DNA of 64,000 nucleotides from Comamonas badia DSM 17552 (GCF_000484635.1 NZ_AXVM01000004.1:62001-126000), one strand, 5' to 3'. Counted from the first letter of the stretch, positions 1 to 8,661 are shown. Notes: generated by a model from the letters alone, not told the origin. Made by a program: numbers and translations.

Positions 1-1
1 G

Positions 2-556
2 CCTGGCAGCTACTACGGCATGCTGCTGGCGCATTTGGGCGTGGCCATCTTCATCGTCGGCGTCACCATCGTGAACGGTTACGAGGTCGAGAAGGACGTC
101 ACCATGGAGCCTGGCGAGACCACGAGCATTGCCGGCTATACCTTCCAGTTTGAAGGCACCAGCCGGAAACAAGGTCCGAATTACACGGCAGATGTCGGTA
201 TTCTCACGGTCACATCCAACGGCAAGCCAGTCACGACACTCAAGCCGGAGCGTCGCATCTATACCGCCAGCCGCAACCCGATGCCGATGACTGAAGCCGC
301 CATCAACCCCGGGCTGACCCGCGATCTGTACGCCGCTCTGGGTGATCAGTTGACGGACAAGCGCTGGATCGTACGTGTGTATTTCAAGCCCTTTGTCGAC
401 TGGATTTGGTTTGGATGCCTGATCATGGCCCTGGGTGGTTTGTTTGCCGTCATGGACAGACGCTACAGGATTGCCCGTCGAACGCAACGGACGCGCGCCT
501 CGCAAGCACCACAAGGCGTGCCGGCAACCGCCACGGCACGGATGGTTTCGCCATGA
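2..556 (+). CDS. ccmF: CcmF, heme lyase subunit for cytochrome c maturation (C-terminal part)
   Basis: The reading frame is open from the left edge, so this is the last ~184 residues of a protein normally about 650 residues long. CcmF works with CcmH/CcmI in the inner membrane to attach heme to apocytochrome c. The visible part has a membrane segment (VAIFIVGVTIV), the periplasmic stretch with the family pattern G-Y-E-V-E-K-D-V, and a final membrane segment (WFGCLIMALGGLFAV) followed by a basic tail. It overlaps ccmG by the ATGA at 553-556. Upstream ccm genes presumably lie to the left of the window. Confidence 0.93.
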   Translation, partial: PGSYYGMLLAHLGVAIFIVGVTIVNGYEVEKDVTMEPGETTSIAGYTFQFEGTSRKQGPNYTADVGILTVTSNGKPVTTLKPERRIYTASRNPMPMTEAAINPGLTRDLYAALGDQLTDKRWIVRVYFKPFVDWIWFGCLIMALGGLFAVMDRRYRIARRTQRTRASQAPQGVPATATARMVSP

Positions 557-1080
557 GGAAGGGAGTTGTTCCCCTTGCGGTCTTCCTGGTGTTGGTGGCC
601 TTTCTGGGCATTGGTCTGACTCTGAACCCTAGGGAACTGCCATCGCCCCTTGTTGACAAGCCTTTGCCGCAGTTTTCCCTGCCGCAGCTGAGCGAGCCAC
701 AAAAGGCATTTGCCCCTGCGGACATGAAGGGCAAGGTGTGGATGCTTAACGTATGGGCATCCTGGTGCGTCGCCTGCCGGGTGGAGCATCCAGTGCTCGT
801 GGAACTGTCCAAGACCGATAAATCGGTGCTGATCTATGGCCTCAACTACAAAGACAGGCGCGAAGATGCGCTGCAATGGCTCACCCGCTTTGGCAACCCC
901 TATGCCGAATCCATCTCCGATACCCAGGGGCTTGTAGGCATCGATCTGGGTGTATACGGTGTGCCGGAAACCTTCATCATCGACAAGCAAGGTGTGATTC
1001 GGCACAAACAGATCGGTCCGATCACCCCAGAGGTATTGCAAGACACCATCCTGCCGCTCATGAGGAAACTGGGTGCGTAA
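553..1080 (+). CDS. ccmG: CcmG/DsbE, membrane-anchored thioredoxin-like protein
   Basis: Predicted 175-residue periplasmic thiol reductase that keeps the apocytochrome c CXXC heme-binding cysteines (or CcmH) reduced. An N-terminal membrane anchor (about residues 5-22) precedes a thioredoxin fold with W-C-V-A-C (Cys72/Cys75) and the cis-proline region G-V-P-E-T. The ATG at 553 was chosen over an in-frame ATG at 406 because it starts right at the anchor and overlaps the ccmF stop by ATGA. Electrons would come from a DsbD-type protein such as the one near 53-55 kb. Confidence 0.95.
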   Translation: MRKGVVPLAVFLVLVAFLGIGLTLNPRELPSPLVDKPLPQFSLPQLSEPQKAFAPADMKGKVWMLNVWASWCVACRVEHPVLVELSKTDKSVLIYGLNYKDRREDALQWLTRFGNPYAESISDTQGLVGIDLGVYGVPETFIIDKQGVIRHKQIGPITPEVLQDTILPLMRKLGA

Positions 1081-1549
1081 ATACTTTGCCCTGATTGCGC
1101 TGTGCTGCGCATGCCTGACTGCGCAACGCGCCCTGGCAACCGAGGCGCCGACGCTGGCCAACAACCCCGCTCTTGAACAGCATGTCATGGAAATCGCTCA
1201 GGAATTGCGCTGCCTCGTCTGCCAGAACGAGACCATTGCAGCATCGCACGCCGATCTGGCGGTTGATCTCCGTCAGCAGATCCGCACCAAACTTCAGGAG
1301 GGTGAAACGCCCGCCCAAATCCGCAAGTTCATGGTGGATCGCTACGGCGAGTTCGTGTTGTACAAGCCTCGCCTGAGCACCAAGACTTTCCTGCTGTGGA
1401 TCGGGCCCTTCGTCTTGCTGGTGCTAGGCTTTTTCGTGTTGTGGCGCACGCTGCGTCAGCGCACCGCAGAGGCTGACACCTCCCTATCAGAACAGGATGT
1501 CCAACGAGCGCGCGAACTGCTGGGCATTCCCCGGGAGAAAGGTCAATGA
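1073..1549 (+). CDS. ccmH: CcmH, cytochrome c maturation thiol protein
   Basis: 158-residue protein with a signal peptide, the family motif L-R-C-L-V-C-Q (Cys47/Cys50), a three-helix domain and a C-terminal membrane anchor (LLWIGPFVLLVLGFFVLW). It is part of the heme lyase complex and handles the apocytochrome disulfide. The start is GTG at 1073, overlapping the ccmG stop by eight bases. The next gene overlaps its stop (ATGA). This is the short CcmH form, with the TPR part encoded separately as ccmI. Confidence 0.94.
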   Translation: MRKYFALIALCCACLTAQRALATEAPTLANNPALEQHVMEIAQELRCLVCQNETIAASHADLAVDLRQQIRTKLQEGETPAQIRKFMVDRYGEFVLYKPRLSTKTFLLWIGPFVLLVLGFFVLWRTLRQRTAEADTSLSEQDVQRARELLGIPREKGQ

Positions 1550-2790
1550 CTCTGTTCATGGCGATTGCCGTATGCATGGTCCTGGCGGCTCTGGCAGTAG
1601 TCATCATTCCGCTGCTGCGCAGTAGCCGCCGCACCGCACGACAGGGACAAGACCTGATGGTGCTTGCGGACGGCTTGCGCGAACTGGATGCGGAGCGCGC
1701 GGCCGGAGACATGAGTGCTCCTGAATACGAGCGTGCCCGACTGGACCTGGAGCGCCAGGCATTGCAGTCCCAGCAGGCCGCGGACATCAGCGCCGAAGGC
1801 AGCCTGCGTGCCAACTGGGGGGTAGCGCTGGCGACTGCGATCGCCTTGCCTCTGCTGGCAGGCGGCCTGTATCTTTCTATCGGGCAGCCCGGGACGCTCA
1901 AGCCGGGGGCGGCTCAGGTGGCGCAAGCAAACGGCGACGACGCCCATGCTCCCGATGACGCGGCTGTCGCGGCACTGCAGGCGCGCCTGGCGCAAGATGA
2001 CACGGATGTGGAAGGCTGGGTACTGCTGGCACGTTCCTACTTCCAGATGCGTCGCGTTGACGATGCGCTCAATGCCTATCGCAAAGCGACAACGTTGATG
2101 GCCGACAATCCGGACCTGTGGGTCGAATACGCCAATACGCTGGCAATCGCGCACAACCGCGATCTGTCGGGCGAACCGACGCAGATGGTCGAGCGTGCAC
2201 TCAAGATTGATCCCAACAACTTCAATGCACTGGCATTTGCCGGCTTGGCGGCATTCCAGCGCGACGATCGTGCAACGGCACTGCAATATTGGGAGCGGCT
2301 CAAGGCACTTCTGCCCCCCGGGTCGGAGGACAACAAGAGAATTGACGAACTCATAGCCAGAGCGCGCGGTGACGTTGTTGCGGCAAGCCAAGGTAGTGCA
2401 CAGACGCCATCGACACAACCAGCAGCTGGCGCACCTGCAGAAACGGCGGCCATTCATGGCACTGTGGCGCTGAACAGTGCGCTGGCGAGCCAGGTTGCCC
2501 CGGCCGACACCCTGTTCATCTACGCCCGCGCTCCGGAGGGCCCGCCCATGCCCTTGGCAGCCGTGCGCGCCCGGGCTACTGGCTGGCCGGTCTCGTTCAC
2601 CCTGGATGACAGCAGCGCAATGGTGGCTGAAAGAGCGTTGTCCAGATTTCCACACGTGAACCTGGTTGCCCGGATTTCCCGTACCGGCAGCCCTGCGGCA
2701 CAGCCGGGCGATATCGAAGGCAGCATCGATAACGTGGCCTTGGGCAGCAAGAACGTGCACATCGTACTGGACCGGGTGGTCGGACGCTGA
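1546..2790 (+). CDS. ccmI: CcmI, TPR-containing apocytochrome c chaperone
   Basis: 414 residues. The N-terminus has two membrane segments separated by a charged cytoplasmic loop with a leucine-zipper-like pattern. The periplasmic part contains TPR repeats (D-V-E-G-W-V-L-L-A-R-S-Y around residue 148 onward) and a C-terminal beta-rich domain (VALNSALASQVAPADTLFIY). CcmI holds apocytochrome c for heme ligation by CcmF/H. The start overlaps the ccmH stop (ATGA at 1546-1549). Confidence 0.92.
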   Translation: MTLFMAIAVCMVLAALAVVIIPLLRSSRRTARQGQDLMVLADGLRELDAERAAGDMSAPEYERARLDLERQALQSQQAADISAEGSLRANWGVALATAIALPLLAGGLYLSIGQPGTLKPGAAQVAQANGDDAHAPDDAAVAALQARLAQDDTDVEGWVLLARSYFQMRRVDDALNAYRKATTLMADNPDLWVEYANTLAIAHNRDLSGEPTQMVERALKIDPNNFNALAFAGLAAFQRDDRATALQYWERLKALLPPGSEDNKRIDELIARARGDVVAASQGSAQTPSTQPAAGAPAETAAIHGTVALNSALASQVAPADTLFIYARAPEGPPMPLAAVRARATGWPVSFTLDDSSAMVAERALSRFPHVNLVARISRTGSPAAQPGDIEGSIDNVALGSKNVHIVLDRVVGR

Positions 2791-2797
2791 CAAGCGC

Positions 2798-3451
2798 ATG
2801 GATCGCGTTTCGCCCGCAGCCCCATTGGCTGCGTCACCGTTGCAGCTTGTCGACCTGCAGTGCATCCGGGCACGGCGCGTCCTGTTTTCCGGACTGACGC
2901 TTGCTGTGCCTGCTGGCCATGTCCTGCGGGTGCAGGGACCCAATGGGGCTGGCAAGACCAGTCTGTTGCGCATGATCTGCGGCCTGCTTTCCCCCCACAC
3001 GGGCGAAGTGCTGTGGAAAGGCCGCAACATTGCCAAGCTGCGCGAAGAGTTCGGACGTGACCTGACCTTTTTTGGACATTTGGCCGGCCTCAAAGCCGAG
3101 CTCTCGCCGCTGGAAAACCTTCTCATCACGGCAGCGCTGAGCGATACCGCATGTGACCCGACAACCGCCTTGAAGGCATTGGCTGCGGCCGGCCTGGGTG
3201 GCCATGAGCGCATGCCTGTACGGGCACTGTCGCAAGGCCAGCGCCGCCGCGCGGCCCTGGCCCGGCTGATGCTGTCACCCACGCCCCTGTGGGTGCTGGA
3301 CGAACCATTCAACGCTCTGGACCAAGCCGCCACGCAGTGGCTGCTGGCTCTGATTGGCGCGCACGCAAACCGCGGAGGCATCATTGTCCTCACCAGCCAC
3401 CAACCGGTGGCGCTGGAAGGCGGCATCTGCCAGATCACGCTTACGCTATGA
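2798..3451 (+). CDS. ccmA: CcmA, heme exporter ATP-binding protein
   Basis: 217-residue ABC ATPase with Walker A G-P-N-G-A-G-K-T (residues 47-54), signature L-S-Q-G-Q and Walker B L-W-V-L-D-E-P. With CcmB and CcmC it drives release of holo-CcmE. The ATG at 2798, eight bases after the ccmI stop, gives the normal family length; the frame stays open upstream to 2666 only inside ccmI. Its position after ccmI rather than at the head of the cluster is notable. Confidence 0.93.
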   Translation: MDRVSPAAPLAASPLQLVDLQCIRARRVLFSGLTLAVPAGHVLRVQGPNGAGKTSLLRMICGLLSPHTGEVLWKGRNIAKLREEFGRDLTFFGHLAGLKAELSPLENLLITAALSDTACDPTTALKALAAAGLGGHERMPVRALSQGQRRRAALARLMLSPTPLWVLDEPFNALDQAATQWLLALIGAHANRGGIIVLTSHQPVALEGGICQITLTL

Positions 3452-4164
3452 CGCGCGCCAGCAGCAAGACCAAAGCACAGCCCGCGCGGCCAGGCCCGCT
3501 GGGCGGCATGCGCCATCTATTTCTGCGCGATGTACGTATTGCCTTGCGCCGCCAATCGGACTCCGCCGCGGCCATCGTGTTTTTCTTCATCGTCGTCAGC
3601 CTCTTCCCGCTGGGAGTGGGCGCCGAGCCGCAACTGCTGCGCGCCATGGCGCCAGGCGTGATATGGGTCGCCGCCTTGCTGGCCGCGATGCTGTCCTTGC
3701 CACGGATGTTCAACGATGACTTGCAGGATGGCACGCTCGAACAACTCCTGCTGGCGGCAACTCCGCTGCCGCTGCTCGTCGGGGCAAAAATGGCGGCCCA
3801 CTGGCTCAGTTCAGGCCTGTTGCTGGCACTGCTGTCCCCTCTGCTGGCACTGCAATTCGACCTTCCATCCGACGCCACGAGCGTCCTTCTGGCTTCCTTG
3901 CTGTTGGGCACCCCAACATTGAGTCTGATCGGCGCCATCATGTCCGCGCTGACGCTGGGCGCGCGCGGCAGCGGCGTCCTGCTGTCCTTGCTGGTGCTTC
4001 CGCTGTACATCCCCGTACTGGTGTTCGGTGCCGCATCCGTGCATGCGAGCGCCTCGGGCCTGGGCGTTTCGGCGCATTTTTCATTACTGGGCGCCATCCT
4101 TGTGCTGGCCCTGTTTCTCAGTCCCTGGGCAACAGCCTGGGCTCTGCGAATCTCGGTGGAATGA
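3448..4164 (+). CDS. ccmB: CcmB, heme exporter membrane subunit
   Basis: 238-residue integral membrane protein with about six hydrophobic segments and the conserved stretch F-N-D-D-L-Q-D-G-T-L-E-Q-L-L after the second one, typical of CcmB. It pairs with CcmA. The ATG at 3448 overlaps the ccmA stop (ATGA), so translation is coupled. The N-terminal ~20 residues are basic and low-complexity. ccmC, D and E are not in the window. Confidence 0.93.
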   Translation: MTRASSKTKAQPARPGPLGGMRHLFLRDVRIALRRQSDSAAAIVFFFIVVSLFPLGVGAEPQLLRAMAPGVIWVAALLAAMLSLPRMFNDDLQDGTLEQLLLAATPLPLLVGAKMAAHWLSSGLLLALLSPLLALQFDLPSDATSVLLASLLLGTPTLSLIGAIMSALTLGARGSGVLLSLLVLPLYIPVLVFGAASVHASASGLGVSAHFSLLGAILVLALFLSPWATAWALRISVE

Positions 4165-4174
4165 TGGTTCCACC
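4155..4174. terminator. Hairpin between convergent ccmB and the MocR gene
   Basis: A perfect 7-bp stem, GGTGGAA/TTCCACC, with a 6-base loop spans the ccmB stop codon and lies just before the convergent gene's stop at 4181. There is no strong T-run on either side, so it could be a weak bidirectional terminator or an mRNA 3'-end stabiliser. Confidence 0.4.
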
Positions 4175-4180
4175 TGCCTT

Positions 4181-5680
4181 TCACGCTATCGCTGCGGACG
4201 CACAGCCTGATTCGGCGGATAACTGCCACAGCCGAAGCAGAGCTTCGCTGATTTCGGTTTCCGTCAAGGCTGCATAACCCAGCAGAACGACGCGCTGCAA
4301 GGCGTCATCGCGGTCCGCTGGCTCCAACGTCAAGGCGTTGCCGGTATCAATGCCGTAGATACCCACGCCACAAGCGTGGGCTCGCGCCTCCATCGCGCGT
4401 GCATGCAATCCGCCCGGCGGCAGGTGCGCGACAACATGCATGCCACCACTGCGGCCATCGACCTGCCACTGCGGCAAGAAATGTGCCAATGCGGTGCACA
4501 GGTGGTTGCGTCGCGCGGCATACGCGTGCCGCATGCGGCGAAGATGTTCAGCGTAACCACCTTCCGCAATGAAGGTGGCAAGCGCTGCCTGTTCCAGCCA
4601 GGGCTGGCAGTTGTTGAGCAGCGCCTTCGCGTGGCAGACCGGCGCAACCATATCCACAGGCAGCACCATGTAGCCAATGCGCAACCCAGCGCCCAGACTC
4701 TTGGAGAACGTGCCCAGATAAATGACCTGATCGTTGCGATCAAGGCTTTTGAGCGCCGGCAGTGGCGTGCCATCGTAGAAAAAATCGCTGTCGTAATCGT
4801 CTTCAACCACTGTTGCTCCGGTGTCACCGGCCCACGCCAGCAGCGCCTGGCGCCTTGGCAACGACAGCGTGCTGCCCAACGGGTATTGGTGTGACGGTGT
4901 CGTGTATACCAGTGCCACCTCCCTTGGCAATTTCGCCGGATCCAGGCCATGCTGGTCAACCGGCACCGGCAGCAAGCGCGCGCCGTGATTGATGAAGACA
5001 TTGGCTGCGCCTCGGTAGCACGGATTTTCCACAGCCACGCGAGCACCAGGTTCGAGAAGCACGCAAGCAAGCAGATTCAAACCCTCCTGAATGCCATTGG
5101 TAATCACAATTCGATCGGCAGTGGTGGCAATCCCTCGCGTTGCTCCCACATGCAGCGCAATCGCTTCACGCAGCGCCAGCAAGCCCTGTGGGTCGCCATA
5201 TTCGCACAGGCCGCGCGCATCCTCACGCAACATGCGCTGCAGCAACGACTGCCATGACCGCATGGGAAACAGCCGTGCGTCAGGCCGCCCCACCCAGAAA
5301 TCAAAGCTGACAGCGGATGTATGCAGTCGCGTTACCCGGTGCGAATCTTCTCGCTGCCGCAAGCTGCGGCGCTGCGCACCCAGGGAACAATGGTGCCCAT
5401 GCGCAAGTGGCAAGACTGCAGGCCCTTCCCGCACGACGCCTTCGGTCACGAAGGTACCCAGGGGTTCGCGCGTCTCAATCAGGCCTTCCGCCACCAGGCG
5501 CGCATACGCGGCCACCACCGTATTGCGCGAAACTTTCAAGTCTGCCGCCAGTTCGCGGCTGGCAGGCATTCGGGCGCCCGGCGCCAGCCGGCCGTCAAGG
5601 ATCAGATCACGAATCTGCCCTGCGATCGCTCCCTGAAGCCGGGTGGTGCCGGCATCATCCAGCCGTATCGGCAGTTGCAT
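4181..5680 (-). CDS. MocR/PdxR-family transcriptional regulator (GntR-HTH plus aminotransferase domain)
   Basis: 499 residues. An N-terminal winged-helix GntR domain (residues ~10-80; S-R-E-L-A-A-D-L-K-V-S-R-N-T-V) is fused by a linker to a class I aminotransferase-fold domain. The latter has the PLP-lysine context F-S-K-S-L-G-A-G-L-R-I-G-Y and the D-Y-D-S-D motif. Members usually sense PLP and an amine and control pyridoxal, GABA or taurine genes. No obvious target gene adjoins it: ccmB converges and dacA lies upstream on the same strand. The effector cannot be told from sequence. Confidence 0.88.
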   Translation of the reverse strand: MQLPIRLDDAGTTRLQGAIAGQIRDLILDGRLAPGARMPASRELAADLKVSRNTVVAAYARLVAEGLIETREPLGTFVTEGVVREGPAVLPLAHGHHCSLGAQRRSLRQREDSHRVTRLHTSAVSFDFWVGRPDARLFPMRSWQSLLQRMLREDARGLCEYGDPQGLLALREAIALHVGATRGIATTADRIVITNGIQEGLNLLACVLLEPGARVAVENPCYRGAANVFINHGARLLPVPVDQHGLDPAKLPREVALVYTTPSHQYPLGSTLSLPRRQALLAWAGDTGATVVEDDYDSDFFYDGTPLPALKSLDRNDQVIYLGTFSKSLGAGLRIGYMVLPVDMVAPVCHAKALLNNCQPWLEQAALATFIAEGGYAEHLRRMRHAYAARRNHLCTALAHFLPQWQVDGRSGGMHVVAHLPPGGLHARAMEARAHACGVGIYGIDTGNALTLEPADRDDALQRVVLLGYAALTETEISEALLRLWQLSAESGCASAAIA

Positions 5681-5801
5681 TGCGCTGCTCCTCCCGCGCG
5701 TGGTGAATGCCCGTGCAACACTTGCGCTGCACGCCGTCTCGTTCCAGTATCACCAAACAATGGAGACGAAGCAAGCCGATACGGGTCCATAGGACGCATT
5801 C

Positions 5802-6965
5802 TTACTTGATCCACAGCCGAATGGCATCCCAGGCGCGCCCCAGGAACCCAGCCTGTCCCACGCTCTCCAGCGCCATCAACGGCAGTTCGGTGACCTTTTC
5901 CTCGCCCAGCATCACCTGGAGCAACCCCACTTCCTGACCCTTGGCGTAAGGCGCAAGCAGCGGGTCCGGCCGGACCACCTGCGTGGTGAGCCTGTCCGCC
6001 TTGCCTGCAGGCACGCTCACCACGATAGGTCGGGTGCGGCCGACTTTCAGCGTGTCCTGCGTACCCTTCCACAGCCGCGGAGCAGCCACCGGTTGGCCTG
6101 CGTCAAAGAGCTTCACATCCTCGAATGCGGTGTAACCCCAGTTGAGCAGCTTCTGCGTCTCGTTGGCTCTGAGGTTGTCGCTGGTCGCGCCCAGCACCAC
6201 GGCGATCATCTGCCGCGCACCCACCTGTGGAACATCGCGCTTGGCAGTCGCCACGAGGCAGTAGCCCGCCGCCGCCGTATGCCCGGTCTTCAAACCATCG
6301 ACGGTCGGATCGCGAAACAACAGGACATTGCGATTGTTGGCATTGGATTTTGGCGTGCCTTCGTAGCGGTATTGTTTGATGGCGAAATAGTGCATGTATT
6401 CGGGAAAATCCTGCATCAGGCGCTGCGAGAGCGTCGCCAGATCACGCGCCGTCGTGTGGTGCCCGGGCTCCGTCAAGCCCTCGGGATTCTTGTAGGCCGT
6501 GCCATTGAGCCCCAGCGCCTTGGCCTGCTCATTCATCAGGCGCACAAAATTCTCGGCGGTACCGCCCACCCCTTCCGCCAGGGCCATTGACGCATCGTTG
6601 CCAGATTGCACGATCATGCCCTTGAGCAGGTCATCCACCGGAACCTGCATCTTGGGATCGATGAACATGCGCGATCCAGGCGTCTTCCAGGCCAATTCAC
6701 TCACGGGCAGGCGTTGCTCCAGCGTCAGCTTCTTGCTGCGCAGAGCATCAAAGACCAGGTAGGTGGTCATGAGCTTGGTCAGAGAGGCCGGCTCGATCGG
6801 GGCATCCACGTCCTTGGAAGCCAACACCTGGCCCGACGTCAAATCCACCAGCAGGTAATTGCGGGCTGCGATTTCCGGCGGCTGGGGAGCCTGGGCAAAA
6901 GCCAGCCAAGGCACGAGCACGAACAAACCAATGATGCGATGCAGAAAAGAGGAGAGCGATTTCAT
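5802..6965 (-). CDS. dacA: D-alanyl-D-alanine carboxypeptidase (PBP5/6 type)
   Basis: 387-residue low-molecular-weight penicillin-binding protein that trims the terminal D-Ala from peptidoglycan stem peptides. It has a signal peptide ending at A-F-A-Q, the catalytic S61-L-T-K64, S121-G-N and K226-T-G-H-T motifs, a PBP5-type C-terminal beta domain and an amphipathic C-terminal helix (FLGRAWDAIRLWIK) for membrane anchoring. The ATG at 6965 was chosen because the frame upstream adds only a basic extension before a proper signal peptide. Confidence 0.93.
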   Translation of the reverse strand: MKSLSSFLHRIIGLFVLVPWLAFAQAPQPPEIAARNYLLVDLTSGQVLASKDVDAPIEPASLTKLMTTYLVFDALRSKKLTLEQRLPVSELAWKTPGSRMFIDPKMQVPVDDLLKGMIVQSGNDASMALAEGVGGTAENFVRLMNEQAKALGLNGTAYKNPEGLTEPGHHTTARDLATLSQRLMQDFPEYMHYFAIKQYRYEGTPKSNANNRNVLLFRDPTVDGLKTGHTAAAGYCLVATAKRDVPQVGARQMIAVVLGATSDNLRANETQKLLNWGYTAFEDVKLFDAGQPVAAPRLWKGTQDTLKVGRTRPIVVSVPAGKADRLTTQVVRPDPLLAPYAKGQEVGLLQVMLGEEKVTELPLMALESVGQAGFLGRAWDAIRLWIK

Positions 6966-7040
6966 GAGAACCAGCGCCCGCCACGAAGGTCGGGCGCGCA
7001 TAGAGAAAAAGAAAGGCCGTCGCCCACTGAGCCCCAGCGA

Positions 7041-7670
7041 CTATGCCGTCGCTTGCAGATGGCGTGCCACCAAGCCCTTGAGCAGCGGCAATTGTCCATG
7101 AAAGAAATGCCCGCCACCGGGTACAACCGTTACAGGCAGTAGCTGAGGCCGCGCCCAATCCATCACGGCGGCCAGCGGCACGACGTCATCGCTTTCGCCA
7201 TGGACAACCAGCGTGCGCGTTCGCGCGGGCCCAGGCACCTCTGCCACACCAAAGCGCCCCGCTGCCGTGCCTGCCAGCACCACATGCGTCACCTCGCGCG
7301 TCCCCCACACCTGGCTCAATACGTGGCTGGTGACAAATGCACCAAAGGAAAAACCCGCCAGCGCCAGCGGCCCGTCGGCTGCGGCCTGGGCAACGACTGC
7401 CAGCATGTCCTGCACCTCGCCTCGCCCTTCATCCCAGGCGCCGGCTGATCCACCTATGCCACGAAAATTGAAGCGTACTGCGGCGAATCCGGAAGCCACA
7501 AATGCGCGCGCCATGGTCTGCACCACCTTGTTGTCCATCGTTCCACCGTACAAGGGGTGGGGGTGGGCGACGACAGCGACCCCGCGCAACGGACTACCTG
7601 CATCGGGCAGGTCACGGACGGCCTCGATGATTCCCGCTGGCCCCTTCAGGCCAAGACGTTCAAGCCGCAT
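7041..7670 (-). CDS. Alpha/beta-hydrolase, COG2945-like
   Basis: 209-residue cytoplasmic serine hydrolase. It shows the oxyanion region A-H-P-H-P-L-Y-G-G, nucleophile elbow G-F-S108-F-G, acid at D161/D162 (G-E-S-D-D-V-V-P) and catalytic H188 (G-G-G-H-F-F). Substrates of this small family are unknown. The start region overlaps a degenerate copy of the palindromic repeat, so the first ~12 residues may be non-homologous to relatives. It precedes dacA on the same strand with a 75-base gap. Confidence 0.85.
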   Translation of the reverse strand: MRLERLGLKGPAGIIEAVRDLPDAGSPLRGVAVVAHPHPLYGGTMDNKVVQTMARAFVASGFAAVRFNFRGIGGSAGAWDEGRGEVQDMLAVVAQAAADGPLALAGFSFGAFVTSHVLSQVWGTREVTHVVLAGTAAGRFGVAEVPGPARTRTLVVHGESDDVVPLAAVMDWARPQLLPVTVVPGGGHFFHGQLPLLKGLVARHLQATA

Positions 7671-7692
7671 GGTTCAGCTATCAAAATGGACG
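7641..7692. repeat. Degenerate copy of the palindromic repeat at the hydrolase start
   Basis: Read on the minus strand this begins ATTTTGATAGCTG and ends with GGCCTGAAGG, matching the two ends of the repeat described at 39131-39192; the middle is diverged. It contains the hydrolase start codon. Matching was by eye, so confidence is limited. Confidence 0.4.
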
Positions 7693-7728
7693 GTCTTGTG
7701 CTTGTCCAGCTTGCGCCAGACATGGAAT

Positions 7729-8070
7729 CTATCTTCCAATTTCAGGAGAAAGCAGCAAACGCTCAACGACACGGCCGCGCCCTAGATGCTCCTGCACGAT
7801 TTCATCGATATCAGTCAAATCGACAAAGGTGTACCAGATTCCCTCGGGATACACCACCGCCACGGGTGCGCCGGCGCAGCGATTCATGCAGCCTGCCTTG
7901 TTCACACGCACCTTGCCCACGCCGGCCAGCCCCGACTCCTTCACCTTGCGTTTGCAATAGTCATAGGCCTCTTTCGCGCCATGCTGCGCGCAACAGTAGT
8001 CACCTTTGTCGCGCTCATTCAGGCAAAAAAAGATGTGGTGCTGGTAATAGGAAACGGACGGATCGGTCAT
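7729..8070 (-). CDS. Thioredoxin-like [2Fe-2S] ferredoxin
   Basis: 113 residues with the fold of the NuoE-type thin ferredoxin. Cys16 (H-H-I-F-F-C), Cys26/Cys27, and G-C61-M-N-R-C65-A-G provide the [2Fe-2S] ligands. The C-terminal half (V-V-Y-P-E-G-I-W-Y) is typical of the stand-alone COG3411 group. Its redox partner is unknown. The ATG at 8070 gives the usual family length; an upstream in-frame start at 8097 would overlap the next gene. Confidence 0.88.
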   Translation of the reverse strand: MTDPSVSYYQHHIFFCLNERDKGDYCCAQHGAKEAYDYCKRKVKESGLAGVGKVRVNKAGCMNRCAGAPVAVVYPEGIWYTFVDLTDIDEIVQEHLGRGRVVERLLLSPEIGR

Positions 8071-8093
8071 GGTACACGATTGTAGAAGCCAAC

Positions 8094-8534
8094 TCAAAAG
8101 GGCTTGACCACCACCAGCAGGACGGCGGCAAGCAGCATGAATACCGGCAACTCATTGAACCAACGGTACCAGCGGTGCCCGTGGCGGTTGCGGCCTTGCC
8201 TGAAACTGCGCAGCAGGCCCGCGCAGCTCGCGTGATATACAAGAACAAGGAACACCACGAACAGTTTGGCGTGCAGCCAGCCATTGCCCGGCCCATGACC
8301 TATGCCAAACCCCAGCCACAGCCACAGGCCGAGCACCACGGCGGGCACCGCGAGCAAGGTGGTGAAGCGCATCAGCCTGCTCGCCATAAGCAACAACCGT
8401 TCGCGCTCTGCCTCGGAGTCTGGCGCCACCATGGCCAGATTCACGAAGATACGCGGCAGGTAAAACAGGCCGGCAAACCAGCTTGTGACAAAGACGATAT
8501 GAAAGGATTTCATCCACAGCATGACAAGACACAC
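8094..8534 (-). CDS. HemJ/CopD-like four-helix membrane protein
   Basis: 146 residues, four predicted membrane helices. The N-terminal pattern W-M-K-S-F-H-I-V-F-V-x-S-W-F-A-G-L-F-Y-L-P-R is the hallmark of the HemJ (protoporphyrinogen oxidase, UPF0093) group within the CopD superfamily, and the His there is a heme-ligand candidate. Function as protoporphyrinogen oxidase is inferred only. The GTG at 8534 has GAGG four bases upstream; an ATG at 8522 or 8513 is also possible. It lies just downstream of tRNA-Arg. Confidence 0.75.
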   Translation of the reverse strand: MCLVMLWMKSFHIVFVTSWFAGLFYLPRIFVNLAMVAPDSEAERERLLLMASRLMRFTTLLAVPAVVLGLWLWLGFGIGHGPGNGWLHAKLFVVFLVLVYHASCAGLLRSFRQGRNRHGHRWYRWFNELPVFMLLAAVLLVVVKPF

Positions 8535-8540
8535 CCATCC

Positions 8541-8573
8541 TCAATGCCCGGCCCGTCAGGGCGCGGGCATTGA
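8541..8573. terminator. Hairpin downstream of tRNA-Arg
   Basis: A perfect 10-bp stem, TCAATGCCCG/CGGGCATTGA, with a 13-base loop sits between the tRNA 3' end (8581) and the start of the membrane-protein gene (8534). It lacks a T-run; it may act in tRNA 3' processing or weak termination. Confidence 0.45.
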
Positions 8574-8580
8574 CTGTCAT

Positions 8581-8657
8581 TGGCCTGCCCGGAGGGACTC
8601 GAACCCCCTACCTATTGCTTAGAAGGCAATTGCTCTATCCAGATGAGCTACGGGCAG
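8581..8657 (-). tRNA. tRNA-Arg, anticodon TCT, with encoded CCA
   Basis: Read on the minus strand it folds as a full cloverleaf: acceptor CTGCCCG pairs with CGGGCAG, D-arm GCTC/GAGC, anticodon stem ATTGC/GCAAT around loop CTTCTAA, and T-arm GGGGG-TTCGAGT-CCCTC. The discriminator base is G and CCA is encoded at 8581-8583. The anticodon TCT reads AGA/AGG. It is flanked on each side by a perfect inverted repeat. No integrase or truncated tRNA copy is nearby, so no sign it serves as an integration site here. Confidence 0.95.
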
Positions 8658-8661
8658 AAGA

